A DNA stretch of 64,000 nt from Hoplostethus atlanticus (GCA_034670405.1 JAXDDX010000323.1:142842-206841); one strand, 5' to 3'; positions 38,801 through 50,666 are shown, numbered from the stretch's first letter. Numbers and translations: made by a program. Notes: a model not told the origin generated them from the letters alone.

Positions 38801-40131
38801 AAGCTGAATGTGTGGGTGGCCCTGCTGAACCTGGAGAACATGTACGGCACGGCGGAGAGCCTAAAGAAGGTGTTTGAGCGGGCACTACAGTTCTGTGAGC
38901 CCATGCCAGTCTACCAGCAGCTGGCTGACATCTATGCTAAGTCCAACAAGACCAAGGTACAGTCTGCTGGGTGTTTCTAGACTGACCACTGACCGGACCC
39001 ATAAGTTAATTTCTTACCCTGCTGTGTCCTGTAGCTAATAAAGTGTGCATGTTTCTCTGTGTGCGTGGTGTGTGTCCAGGAGGCAGAGGGCCTCTATAAG
39101 ACGATGGTGAAGCGTTTCCGTCAGAACAGGGCGGTGTGGCTGAGCTATGGGACCTTCCTGCTCCAGCAAGGCCAGGGTGATGCTGCCAGTGCTCTCCTGC
39201 AGAGGGCACTCAAGAGCTTGCCCTCCAAAGAAAGTAAGACAGCCTCCCCTCTGTATAGTCTCTGTATAGACCTAGCACGTTCCAGTATATGTCTAACTAT
39301 ACCATATTGTCCCTTTTCTCAGTGCCTAACATGAATCACATGGTGAGAATGTAACCACTCCACTATGTGGATAGGCTGAATTTTGTTTCAGAGGCTTTTG
39401 AAAGAAATTTAAAAATGTAAAGCATTGAATATAAAAATTTGATAACAACCTTCAAGAACTCATATCAGTCGAACCCTACTGTATACCCACATTTTAACCT
39501 CCATGTGCTGTCATCCTCTCTCTCTCAGGCGTGGACGTGATCGGCAAGTTTGCCCAGCTGGAGTTCCGGTATGGTGATGCAGAGAGAGGCCGCTCCATGT
39601 TAGACAAAGTCCTGACGAGCTACCCAAAACGCACCGACCTGTGGTCCGTCTTCATTGACCTCACGGTCAAACATGGATCACAGAAGGAAGTTAGGTGAGC
39701 AAAAGCTCTTTGGCCAAATGACGTTCTGACTGCACAGCTGTTATCGTTGTTAAAATATTTTCACATTCCTTGTAAGTTTTCAGCATTGTTCAGTTTTGGA
39801 AAAAATACCCTGAAATGTACAACCTCATGTAAATTGATGAGCCTTGGGACATTTGCTGGACACATTTGTGAGCTAGGAGGCGTACACAGACTAGTTTCAT
39901 GATCATATTGAAATGTTGTAATCTAACTCCCTCCTTCTGTAACTTCCTGTTTCCCACAGGGCACTCTTTGATCGTGTGATCCACTTGAGTGTGGGAGTGA
40001 AGAAGATCAAGTTCTTTTTCAAGCGCTACCTGGAATATGAGAAGAAACACGGCACACCAGAGAGTATGCAGGCAGTCAAGGACAAGGCTCTGGAGTTTGT
40101 GGAAGCTAAAGGGACTGAGGCCGCCTGCTAG
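25957..40131 (+). CDS. pdcd11: PDCD11/RRP5, S1-HAT rRNA-processing factor
   Basis: PDCD11 is the vertebrate Rrp5: a nucleolar protein that binds pre-rRNA and is needed for early cleavages of the small-subunit processome and for 60S maturation. Thirty-five coding exons (first 25957-26058, last 39960-40131) were joined by hand and give 5,442 nt in one frame, 1,813 aa (human about 1,870). The N-terminus ([12 protein letters not shown]) aligns with the human start, and exon 2 begins at 25929 after a non-coding exon 1. A Lys-rich segment is followed by an array of S1 RNA-binding repeats (exons around 26849-36449; cores such as [18 protein letters not shown]), an acidic/Lys-rich linker (36897-37939) and C-terminal HAT helical repeats (38155-40131; [25 protein letters not shown]-like [16 protein letters not shown]). 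Intron 15 has U12-type signals, and intron 3 carries a long GT tract next to its acceptor. An AATAAA lies at 40196. Confidence 0.97.
26782..26836 (+). repeat. (GT)n tract just upstream of pdcd11 exon 4 acceptor
   Basis: Fifty-five bases of GT end 12 bases before exon 4 starts (26849). The polypyrimidine part left for splicing is only 'ttttcactccc'. Confidence 0.95.
30483..30612 (+). repeat. tRNA-derived SINE in pdcd11 intron 13
   Basis: 'TGGCTCGGTTGGTTAGG' (30496-30512) fits a tRNA-type A box, and 'gctgcatgtcatcccctt' (30541-30558) is the phrase found in the body of a widespread fish SINE. The B-box region is decayed and no cloverleaf forms, so this is a repeat and not a functional tRNA gene. 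Confidence 0.55.
31188..31759 (+). other. probable U12-type (minor spliceosome) intron in pdcd11
   Basis: The 5' splice site reads GTATCCTTTTT, an exact match to the minor-class GT-AG consensus (RTATCCTTT). The acceptor that keeps the pdcd11 frame is AG at 31758-31759. It has no polypyrimidine tract and is preceded by TTCCCTTAGC (31734-31743), close to the U12 branch-site consensus. The usual-looking AG inside TTCCCTTAG would put the downstream exon out of frame. Confidence 0.75.
36560..36660 (+). repeat. MITE-like dispersed repeat (Angel-like) in pdcd11 intron 28
   Basis: 'ggcatttagctgacactcttatccagcgccaatgag' (split here only as a pointer, 36580-36615) resembles a phrase repeated throughout teleost genomes, 'atttagcagacgc..ttatccaaagcg', which I associate with Angel-type short inverted-repeat elements. 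The family name is from memory. Confidence 0.45.
38437..38640 (+). repeat. dispersed teleost repeat in pdcd11 intron 32
   Basis: The phrases 'ttattcaaccaggttagtcc' (38450-38469) and 'tctttttcaagggagacc' (38481-38498), followed by A-rich 'caacaacaa' sequence, recur very widely in fish genomes from memory. I cannot assign a family. Confidence 0.5.
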
Positions 40132-41221
40132 AGGCGAAGTCAGCCTGTTAGTCGTGATGCAAGTGTGGATATTGTGCCGTAATATTGCAGAACAAAATAA
40201 AAGTGTCTAAGGCAATGTAAATTGGGTCGTAACCCTCTTTTAATGTTAAAAACAAACAATTGACATTTTATATTTTAATCAATTTTGTATGAGATGAAAC
40301 TGTAGGCTGAAGAGAATAATGTAAACTATGAGTATTAGTTTATGACATTGTTTTTGTATGACTGGTTTTCTCAGCTTTTAATTAAAGTAATAATAAGCAA
40401 TAACATCTGATTGGCTTATTAATAGATCCACCCCAATTACGATACATTACAGGACATTTTATTTAAAAGCAACAAATACAAAATGGCAATATATAGGGAC
40501 ACGTTTACATACAATACATACAGGCAAGACTAGCTTTTTATCCGTCTCTCTAAAAAGGAAAAGGCTTGGGACACAATCCGTAACAATACTGTCTACTTCG
40601 ATAATCTGAACTGTGGTTGCAATCCCGCTGGTCTTTGTTTCAGCCAAAGGCTCTGGCTACCTCTAACTGTTAGAGCATTTCACCTACATTGGCAGTATTG
40701 AAGATGTATGTGTGGCACAAGGTTATAGGGTGACATGGTTTGTGCTGGCTGTATTGGTAACACCCCTGAGATAATAGAGGTATCCACATTGATCCTATGC
40801 ACTAATGTTATTCCTCTGAATGCTTATTGTGTTATTTGTGATTGGCTATCTCTGGCAGTGCTGTGCCAGTCATCCAATGACAGTGGCAATGATACTCCCA
40901 TATTCTAAAGTGGCTCCCTTTCCTGTCATGTTTTTTGTGGACAGTGCAATATGGAAGTACTGTAGGAACATTTTTGTATGAAAAGGTCCTATTCATCCAC
41001 CCTTTTCCCGACTGATCGAACCAAATCATGTTGGTGCTGTCGATATCTAATTCCCACCCAGGCATATTGCTCAAAGGTCAGCAGCAGACGGCCACTTGTG
41101 ATTACAATCAACCCTTTTTTTGTGAGATGTCCTTGAGATGACCACTGTCCTTCATCCCTAGTGTATTTAATGTGTGTGTTTTCTGTAGGGAGAATCCTAT
41201 TTCCCCTCTTCTCTAGCTCCC
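40132..41221. other. convergent 3' UTRs of pdcd11 (+) and rnf122 (-)
   Basis: After the pdcd11 stop (40129-40131), AATAAA at 40196-40201 marks its likely end. The rest fits the rnf122 3' UTR: TTTATT near 40457 is AATAAA on the minus strand, about 760 bases past the rnf122 stop. No further gene is seen. Confidence 0.55.
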
Positions 41222-44200
41222 TCACACTTCCTCGGGGTCCATGGGACTTTCAGCCCCCTGGGGAGTGTCTGTGTGGAGCCGGAGGATGGGTTTGTTACAC
41301 ATGGGGCACACACTGCGGATCTCCAGCCACTTGAGCAGGCACCTGAGGGGGGGGACATAGACAGTAGCTGTCATCTTAGGAACACAGGTTGGTTCACCAA
41401 AAGCATCTTAATTCATCTTTGTCTGCTTGCTTATAATGGGATTAAGTCTGGCTTAACTCTTACGATGCTGCTAGCAAACCCATTTGCTGTTGCAATGGAT
41501 AGACAACTGAGTGTGGCTTACACTGCCAACTGGAATCAATTGTAGTGCTATTTGTAGAACAGAAGAAAAGGAAACCGCTACTAATTTTATTGCTGTTTAG
41601 CTTTTCTTTTTTTGAAAGCCTTTGCCATAAAAACATTAATTTGAGCATGAAACTTTTTTCATTTTGTGAAAAAATATGCTACATAATTTGCCCACCTGAT
41701 GAATTCATATTTTCTTGAGGAAGTGCTGCTGATGTACAAGAACTGTGTTTGGGTGTGGACTAAAATATTTTATGTTGGATGGTTGCTTGTGCTCCTCAAG
41801 CACTGATCAATAAGGGTTTTCCCTAATGATACATTCTGAAGGGTTATGGAAAGTACAGGATAAACTATGTGTTTACTACTTTTTAAAAGTTCAAAAGATT
41901 AAAAATACCCAGTTTCACAATAAAGTTGTACATCTTTACTATTATAACACTCACTTCTTGTGAAATGCATGTGAGCATGGGCACACTCCCAGTTCATCCC
42001 TGGTCCTGAATTCTTCCAGACACACAGCACAGGTTTGCTGCAGGAACAAAAAGACTAAGTTTAGTTTGTGTATGTGTAATGTACATGAATGTAGTTTTAT
42101 TATCTGTCGTAACCTGCACTAGGACCAGACATGGAATCAAAACCACAATTACCTTCAACTACCAGCACTACAAGAAAACACAGGGGGACAATGATGTAGT
42201 TGCACCATCACATCATTAGATGAAAGGTCTTCATTTTTCACTGACACCTATTCAACTTTAAGACTTGACAATGGATTTTTAAATGAGTGCAGTTATTCCT
42301 GGGGTCATATTAATTGTACATGTTGAGTGCCAAGCAAGCTGTAATAGAGGCAATTTATTTTTAAATGGGGACATGGCCAGCATGTGCATGCATGTTAATC
42401 ACTTCTGTGGGGGTAAAAATGATTGGCTCAACACTCCTAATGTTCAATAAATCATCTGAGCTGGCACGCACACACTGTGGACTACATCGGATGTGTACTG
42501 CTGCTGTGGTTTGTGTACAGCTACATGTAAAGAGAGGTACTTACTCCTAGAAGGCTCAGTTTCTTGCTTGCTCCCTTCAGCACCACCTATAGTGGGGAGA
42601 GGAAAGGGAGAGGTGTTGGTGCATGTGAATGATGTGTCAGCATTATGTTGGCGGTAAAGTTGCGGGGTATAGCATGTACTTGAGCTGCGTTCAATGTTCT
42701 GATGTGAATGTGGTGAAATTTATCTGCAAAAGTAGTGTCTACTTCTTTGTGTTTGTAGTTGTTAGAAATACGTAGGTCAAATTATGAATACAGACAGGTA
42801 TTCTGTTGAGAGTAAAGAAAATAGCAGCTGGAGTCAAATCTCCTCTTGGGAGAAACATTTAAACAGCCATCAGCTGTCACCGCCACACCATACTCTCACA
42901 CACTGGTACCAGCATGCTATATCCAATGTTTTTACACTACAGTTTGATGAACGTGCATAAAACTTGACCAGCATAATTGAATTTGAGCGTAGGTAATGGC
43001 ACGTATGGATCGAGGACCATGTGGAAGGAGTCAAGGTCATCTATAAAGGCTGGTGTTGAGTTGCACACTTAACAACAGTGTGAAATGCTGTAGTAGTATT
43101 TTTAACCTGTCTCAGAAGCTGGTGCTACATGTGCACCTATAGTGACAGATACTGCAGTAACGTACCTCATTGTAGCTGAACTGCTCCCTCGCTCCTTGCT
43201 GTTTCAACCTGACAGATAGATAGATAGATACCACACAGTAGACATATTCTGTCAATACAATGAATTCTTTTAAATTTATTGCCAATTATATGGCAATTAT
43301 TACTAAATTGATAGTAAGAAAGAATGGCTAAGAAAATGCTTGCCCTATTATATGCTATCACAGTTTGGTAGTAACCCTGGAAGCAGCCATGTTGTTTCTG
43401 TTCTTCCTCCACCTAATTGGCCTATCACCCAACTTGTTGCTTTCACACATCACTTTTTATTGCCGACGCCATCCTGCTGTGGCCTACTTGTTGCCTGTTG
43501 CAAGCAGCATTACTTTTCCAAATCGCCCAAAAAATGTCCACCCCTCTAATTGCCACACTAATCCCTCCTCTTCTACTTCCTACTACTTCCTATTTCCCCT
43601 TTCTCTTCCTCCACATTCACCTCTTCTCCAATCCAACGTCACCCAATCCAACCCCTCACCGCCCCAAACCTCCTCCTCGTACCTTAACAGGTAGCAGCAG
43701 AAGATGAGGCTGAGCATGAAGACAAAGAGGCCCACGCCCAGCACGATAACGTACACATTGAGCGGGAGGTGATAGTTGTCGGACAGCATGCTGCAGTACT
43801 GTTCAGAGCGCTGGAAACCCAAACGACACAGGCATCCTAAGAAGAACGTGGAAATACAGAGGAAGGAGAAGAAACAGTCATTTTAGAAAACCAAGAAGAA
43901 AATTCATCACAATTGTTCATTTCACAATTGTTGTTATTATACATCATGGATGCAAGAGTTCAAAATGTTTTTGAGAAAGTTGAAGAAATATCCTCCCTCT
44001 CAACTCCCTTATGTGGTTGACTCCCTTATGTGGAGGAAAAGTTGTCATTCCATATTAGGATGGTCAGGTCAGATTTCTACTTCACAAGTGAATTGAGCAT
44101 TTTGTAAGACTTCAATGCTTCTTATTTATAGGATATATATATTATAGGTTTGTTCACAGCCACATTCATTTCATCTGGTGAACTGTATTTGTCTCCATCA

Positions 44201-45704
44201 AAACACAGGGCAGCTGAACAAATTCTACCCAACCCTTCCAAGTTCATGACTTATTATCAACATTATAATCACCTCTCTTGCAAGCTTCTCTCAAGATCTA
44301 TACTTAGCATTGGCAGTGCAGGTCTAAATTGGCAGCATATGCCTTAGGCACTGCAAGCTAAATTGGAGGGGCAGTTGCACCGTTACACCATAGAGACCAG
44401 TTAAGCTCTTGACTTCAGAGAAAGCTTGTCTTGCTTTTTCAGGGGAAAAAAAATGGGCATCGATTATTATCTGTCAGTAATAAACAAAAAAGTATTTTTC
44501 TAGTGAACGGTTAAGTGAGAGAGGAATCATGGAAGTATGAGTCAGCATAGCATGAACTGAGACTGGCACCTACCATCACAGGCATGCGATACCAGCAGCA
44601 CCAGTGCATAAGACGACTGAATCACCGGGTGCCTCCAGATACGAAACTTTATTTAACTATTAGTGACAGTACGTTTGCCCCACAGAGGTCCTGTAGTACA
44701 TGGCATTGGCTCAGGCTCCAAACAATCAGAGAGCTTTGTTGACAGGCAAATATTTGGTGAGGAGGTAAGCTTAATGGCTGGCATTTGGCTGCAGGCCTGT
44801 CCAGAGAACTGTTACCGTGGCTGTAATGGCGACCAAGGCTGAGTAGGGCTGCGTGTAATTGGCTGTGAACAAGACAAACATGGAGGACAGACACCACTTC
44901 CGCCACTCTACCATCTGTTCCACGGGGGCCTACAGAGGTGACTGGTGGCGTATGGTGTGTGTGTGTGTGTGTGTCAGCATTGGAGCGGAGTGGGAGCCTC
45001 AAGTGTCTGGGGGGGGGGGGGGGGGGGTTATTCATCAGAAAGACCTCTGGGGACCAAAGCACCATTTGGTGAAACAATGGCAGAGGAAGCCCCACTTCCA
45101 TTGGCCACACGTGTTCTTATTAATTTGCACAGAGGGATGCTCTTCGCCAGCCTCTAAATGTCCATGTGTCTCTCTTTAGAGTGAATGAATGGGTATAGCT
45201 TGCACACGGTGGGGGGTATGGGTCGGATCATTTAACATGGCTGGGGCACTGGGGGTTGGGGGGGGTGAGACGCTTTACAAGGGGAGAGAAAAACCTAGGA
45301 TGGCGAGAAACAGAGTGAACCAGAATCATTCAGTAACAGACAGAAAAAAGCTATAATATGGAAGAAGGTAAGAGAATAAAATAATAAAAAGGATCTCAAG
45401 TTACTGGTGTTGTAGTTGTAGTACACAACCAAACATAACCTTAGAAATGCAGCTAACTTTAAGAGCCCCATCATTGTCCTCAAAACACAAACCGAGGCCT
45501 CCACTCTCAGTTCTTTGCCATTTCCCAAGCATATCCATTACCCAGATCCTGTTAGCAGCTAGCAGCCAGCAACCAAGCAACTGATTACAACAGTTAGTTA
45601 TGAGAGACACGCAAGTACATATGCTTTGTGCAGGCTACCACCCTTGTGTGTTTGGCAGACAGTGGAGGAACCCACTTACCGTTACACCATTGGGATGGTT
45701 GCAT
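41222..45704 (-). CDS. rnf122: RNF122, single-pass RING-H2 E3 ubiquitin ligase
   Basis: RNF122 is a membrane-anchored E3 ubiquitin ligase of ER/Golgi-type membranes. Six coding exons on the minus strand (45704-45680, 43836-43683, 43208-43166, 42586-42545, 42037-41955, 41342-41222) give 468 nt and 155 aa, the same length as human RNF122. The 25-nt first exon encodes MQPSQWCNG, matching the human MHPFQWCNG start, and separates this gene from the paralogue RNF24. One membrane helix spans about residues 36-57 ([20 protein letters not shown]). The RING-H2 domain covers 91-131: C91/C94, C109, H111, H114, C117, C128, C131. The GQTCAVCLE lead-in is also RNF122-like. The long first intron (43837-45679) and the upstream region are rich in simple repeats. 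Finding this gene between pdcd11 and calhm1 is not the human arrangement. Confidence 0.93.
45009..45027 (+). repeat. poly(G) run of 19
   Basis: Uninterrupted G19 in rnf122 intron 1, 35 bases after a (GT)n tract at 44957-44974. Such a run can fold as G-quadruplex and is prone to sequencing error. Confidence 0.9.
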
Positions 45705-46751
45705 GAAATTTGACTCTCAGGGCAGCAGCAGTAAATTCAGACCCTGTCAAGAGAAGGCTTGAGCCCAGATGAGAGCCAACCCTGTGGGCTGGAAGCTCCG
45801 GGAGCCTGGATCTGTGGACCTCCAAACCCAGAATCAGTCACCCCCAGCTGGAACACCCTTTTGTTGAGTGTAGGTGGTTTGCTAGCTCCTCCAGCAAAAC
45901 ACCATTAAGACTTGCAGATTTGCACAGATTTCACAAATCCTTGGGAGGTGCAGTTTTGTTGGCTCAGCAGTCTGGCTTGCCCAGCATTCCCAAATCTGGA
46001 TTAACCCCTCTGAGTTAAGATTGGAAGATTTGGGATTGGGGTTTGGTACTGGTACTGAAGACCTCGAGTGCTCCTGGATCCCAGCGAGAATGATGTCATT
46101 GCAGTAGACACAGACAAGTGAGTGAGAAAGAGAGACAAAGAAATCTTGTTCAGTTGAATTGATTGTTTACCAGCTGCCTCATTCCATGTGTCAATGTCAG
46201 ATGTCATTCTGGAGTTATCAGTGTTATCAAATGCTGAATCACAGTCACAATGTCATAAACAACACAGGCTTCTCAGCTAGGAAACGCTTACCTTTACAGT
46301 ATAAAGGCTCCCTCAGACCTCAGTTTGCATCTGCAGTATCTTCCTCTCATCAACTTTGATAACATCTACCATCCAAAATGACAGTCCCTGTCCAATGAAG
46401 GTAATTTGCTGGCTTTAGTCCATGCTTTGTCCTCCTCCCAAAGCTGCTTTTTAACAGAGGATTTTCAGAAGCCTCATCCCTCTTCCCTCTCTTCTGTAGT
46501 CTCCTCCTCCAATCCTCTGATCTTGTGGGGGGTATTCCTCCTCAGTGGAAGCCAACGATGTGCATCCCTCAAAACCCAAACAAAGTGAACACAGCTCCAT
46601 GCAGTCAAGCAGTCCTCAAGCTGGGTTTGGTATTTTGCTGGTGTGTGTGTGTGTGTGTGTCAATCAGTCCATGTGTGTATGTAGGGGGGGGGGGAATCCT
46701 ACTCTCCCTCTAACCATCTGCTCCTTCAATTGAGAAAAATCTGACACAAAG

Positions 46752-46787
<36 letters not shown>

Positions 46788-47581
46788 GTGTCGTATTCAG
46801 TCTCTCCCACTTCCAGCTGGCTTTGTCATGGCAGGCTTCCCTCTTCCCCTCTCAATCCATAATGGTGTCCAGAGTGCCTGTTTTGCCTATTGCTCTCTGT
46901 GCTGCCTGCCTGCCTGCCTGCCTCCCCTGCTCTGCTCTGCTCTGGGTTTGTAAACAGATCTCTGCTCATGTGACCAGCCGTTTTGCCTCGCAACTCTCCT
47001 CTCCCTCAGCCCTCCCTCACTACCTCTGTCCTCCAATCTCTGGGCAGAAGGAAGGCAGAATGAGCCACGCACTGACGAATAGGGCATCTGCAAGCATGCT
47101 GGTGTGTGTGTGTGTGTGTGTGTGTGTGTCTGTATGCGCACGCCTCTGTGCGGGTGTATGTGAGAGAGAGAGAGAGAGACACAGAGAGACACTTGCAGCA
47201 AAGTCAAGGGAGGTCCATGTCAGTTAACGTGTGCATGGCCGCTGTCCTGAAAACCAAAACAAAGCTAGCTGGGTGAAGAGGAGGCCAGCAAAACAAGAGG
47301 AAGAGAGGATGACACACACACACACACTCACACACACACACACACACACATACTTCTCCCTCTCCTTAGAGCTAGAGCAAGCAAGATTATTTTTCAGATT
47401 TGCTTTGCTTGGTCTATATATAAATATCATGTCACTATTGTGTGATGTAGGAAGGACGAGGCAGGAAGAGAAGGGAGGGGGGAGGGGGGAGGGGGGGGGG
47501 AGGGGAGGGTGATATCTACAGATTGAGACAGAGAGGACAGAGGAAGGGAAGCAAGGTACGGGAAACAATATTAGCGGGAGA

Positions 47582-47612
<31 letters not shown>

Positions 47613-48681
47613 CCCGGACAAAGACATTGAACGTCCACCCCCACACCAGTGGCCCTGGCTGCCAATTCACTCAGGGAGAGAACAGCTGCTGGGCTACTAG
47701 GCTAGCTGTGGGTTGGTCAATGGGGAAGTGCTGCTCCACTAATCCTCAGGGGAAGGGAGGGTTGAGGCTTCCATTGGATCCATGCCATTTTCAGTCATCC
47801 CCCCCTCTAATAATGATATTGTTGCTGATTACTTAGGAACAGCGGGGTTGACTGCACAGATGTATGAGCAAAATACACTGCGTAGCGTCGTTGGATGTTT
47901 ACACGGTTCCACATAACAGATGACGTGTCAATTGCGACTGGCTATGTTGTCATATTTGGCATGTTAAGGGTTGTTTTGGTATGAGTACGCCCTCTTGTGA
48001 TGTACCATTGCATCAACAGCTTTCCTAAAAAGGCCCACAGCTGAAAGCTTTATCAAACATAAAGGAAATAAGAAATTCTCTTGAAGGCCTCAGTGAAAAG
48101 CATTTTACCTTGGAGCCAGAGAGAGGCAAAGAGAGATGCAAATGTTGACCTCGCTTTCTTTGTATCATGTAAAGTGTTATGGCTGTGGACATGTTTTCCA
48201 CAAATATGTTTGCATACAACGTAGGTATGCCTGATTGGATATACAGTAGTATTATGGGAAATCTGCTCAAGGACCAATTCACTCCATTCGTAAAGCATAA
48301 TAAACTGATAATGTACACATGTGGACATTTCTTTGAACAGCCAATCCAAAGTTTTTCTTCCACCTTTTTTCTTTGCTCCTAAGTATGACCCATATTGCCC
48401 GGTTTGTTCTGTGCCCTGGGAATTTGCTATGATTGCCCTGCACTTGAGAAACACATGAACATTTTTCAGCTTCACCTATCAATGATAGCTCTCTGTGACA
48501 GTATCAGCCTGATAGTTCTCTTCTGCAAACTACAACACAAAGGTTATTGCCAAGTCTTGTCCTTCATGGTAGAGTGTACTTTCAACACCAATTCACGGCT
48601 TTGCGGTCCTTTGTTTAGCAAAGATAATAGTGTTGCGACAATAGTCAAAACACTTTCTCTAGATACCTTCAGTGCAGACTG
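45705..48681. other. simple-repeat-rich region upstream of rnf122
   Basis: No conserved protein is seen. The region holds GT tracts (46640-46659, 46756-46786, 47102-47129), CA (47311-47351), GA (47162-47178, 47586-47612) and a G-rich tract (47473-47509). The rnf122 5' UTR and promoter should lie here, but I cannot place them. Sequence from about 47830 to 48650 is A+T-rich with nothing recognised. Confidence 0.55.
47473..47509 (+). repeat. G-tract cluster with quadruplex potential
   Basis: Runs of 3, 6, 6, 10, 4 and 3 G separated by single A bases. This satisfies the G3+N1-7 pattern several times over. It lies about 1.8 kb upstream of the first rnf122 coding exon. Confidence 0.85.
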
Positions 48682-48892
48682 CACTGAAAAAAGTAAAACA
48701 TTGCTGTCGTTCGTTCAATGTTTTTTTTCTCACTCCAATAGCTGAAAATTATTAGTTTGCTCATTTAAACTAAACTTTCTAATTTATGATTACGGTTGAA
48801 TCTATTTTTTTTTATATGGATACAATATAAACTGGCAGCGGGTCATCAAACTGAAATTATTCATTTGATCAAGGGACTTTTATTAGATTAAG

Positions 48893-49011
48893 CATGATTT
48901 GCGCATGCGCATTTTTTTGAAAACTTCTCGGAAAAATCTGGCGGTAACCAGCCTCGAGCGAACCTACTGCGACACTTGGGACACTTGGAAGAAGGAGCGA
49001 AGTTGACACTG
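48893..49011 (+). promoter_or_regulatory. NRF1-like palindromic promoter and first exon inside the transposon
   Basis: GCGCATGCGC at 48901-48910 is the perfect NRF1 core palindrome. It is followed by an E2F-like TCTGGCGG (about 48937-48944) and a GC-richer stretch that ends in a strong donor (CTG then GTAAGG, GT at 49012-49013). This looks like a TATA-less promoter with a 5' UTR exon firing rightward into the element. Confidence 0.5.
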
Positions 49012-49979
49012 GTAAGGAAAAATAATAATTTGGTAGTAATTTCAGCACTCATGCTTGATAGCCTGTGTTAGCTAGTGTAATTAACCCAGGTCACAAAGAA
49101 TTAACAACACCGACTCCGGTCGTCTGCTGCCCTGTAGGTAGGAGAGAGCAGAGCATAGGCCGGTCATATTGCACGCCTATTTATTTAACAATATATGCCA
49201 AATAAAGTGGGGATACGTGATGTCTGTACCTTAATGTTTAAACCTAACTTTGGCTAAAGTTTGCTTGCTAAAGACTATGAATTTTTTTTTCTCTTACAGT
49301 GCAATCGCTGGAAAGCTCCAAATATTACTGATTGTGGTCATTTCTGTTGTCAATATCATAAGAACATTTGTGACCTTTCATTCACCCTGCTAATTACTTT
49401 GTGTTCGGTATTTATCAGCTATAATGTTACAATGCCCAGCTAATTCTAGCTGGTAATGTTAGTTTGCTACACTGTGACAACAATTACATGTGATAGAAAT
49501 GTACCAAAATGTTAGCCAGCTGCCCTAAAATCATAAAAGAAAGTATAGGCCTAAGAGTAATCAATTGATGTTAAATGCTGGGTATTCTTAATTTGTGCAT
49601 GATGTTAGTAGCCAATACATTTGATGGCTAAACAAAAACTAAATAATGTTTTCTCTTTCAACTTAAGGGAAGCAGCTGCCAAATCAGTTGTTCCTGCTGT
49701 GCAACCTATTTGGAAGCTCCTGTTAATGGTCATTGCTTGTGGTAAGTTCTGTTTATAATATCATGAGGACATTTGTGATAATTAGGCCACTCTCCTAATT
49801 TGAGCTAGTCAACTGTCTATCAGGTCTACTAAGTAAACTGAAAAGTAAAGTGAAAATTAAGGTGTGGTCTTCTCAGTAAACTAAAGGTAGGTCTTGTCTC
49901 GTCTCTCCTCGCCTCTCCTCTCCTCTCCTCTTCTCCTGTATCTCGCTTGTATCCCATGTTTCCTCAGTTATCCATGCAT

Positions 49980-50666
49980 GTGGAAGTGTAAAGACTGTGA
50001 CAATTCATATTCAAGAAGATCTGAACTTCTGAAACACTATAAACACTGTCAACCGCTTGGAAATGGAAGACATACTATAGAAAAACCTTCAATGTTGTGG
50101 AACCAGTAGAATATGTGTTAGACCGAAAGAATATAAAGTCTTTTCAGTATGTGCCTTTACTAAAATCCTTGCAGCAACTTCTAAATTGTGAAACTATACT
50201 AAATAAGGCTATAAATTTGAAAGAAAAACATCAACCAGGGGAGAGTGATAAAGAGGTATACAGATCCTTTTGGGATGGACTTCTTTTTAAAAGAAATGCT
50301 GTTCTCTCGAAAGAATGTTCTATTTCTTTGATTCTGTATGTTGACGATTTTGAGATATGTAATCCCATCGGTACATCACGTAAAAAACACAAAATCTGTG
50401 CCTTGTATTGGACTTTAGGCAATCTGCCACCTGGTTGTCACTCCTCGTTGTCTTTTATCCATTTGGCTGCATTGATAAATAGCAATGATGTCAAGCTTTA
50501 TGGTTACAACAAAGTGTTAGAGCCATTGATTACTGATCTCATAATACTAGAACAACAAGGGATTTTTGTGGATAAATTGGGTAAAACTTTGAAGGGTACA
50601 TTGCAGTGTGTTGTTGCCGACAACCTTGGTGCGCACAGTATTGCCGGTTTTGTAGAGAGATGTTAG
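49980..50666 (+). pseudogene. broken transposase-like gene (C2H2 piece plus DDE-like core)
   Basis: The 5' piece encodes a C2H2-like finger (MWKCKDCDNSYS, then HYKHC). Its frame stops at about 50109, while the next frame takes over from about 50090 with NVVEPVEYVLDRKN and runs to TAG at 50664. From memory, these parts are separated by much more protein in a repeated fish gene family, so an internal deletion plus frameshift has joined them. The core motif LYVDDFEICNPIGTSRKKH, followed by YWTLGNLPPG and ADNLGAHSIAGF, resembles the D-x-x-NP...NLPP and second-Asp regions of CACTA transposases. The frame ends right after GFVERC, where family members continue with a Cys-rich segment. Not a functional gene as it stands. 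Confidence 0.6.

Noticed and set aside
43365..43707. 96-109-aa plus-strand frames over rnf122 intron 2
   Set aside because: C/T-rich intronic sequence opposite a real gene, with no conserved motif.
46757..47670. Several 90-156-aa frames on both strands
   Set aside because: Driven by GT/CA/GA tracts and C/T-rich sequence; no start context, domain or splice logic.
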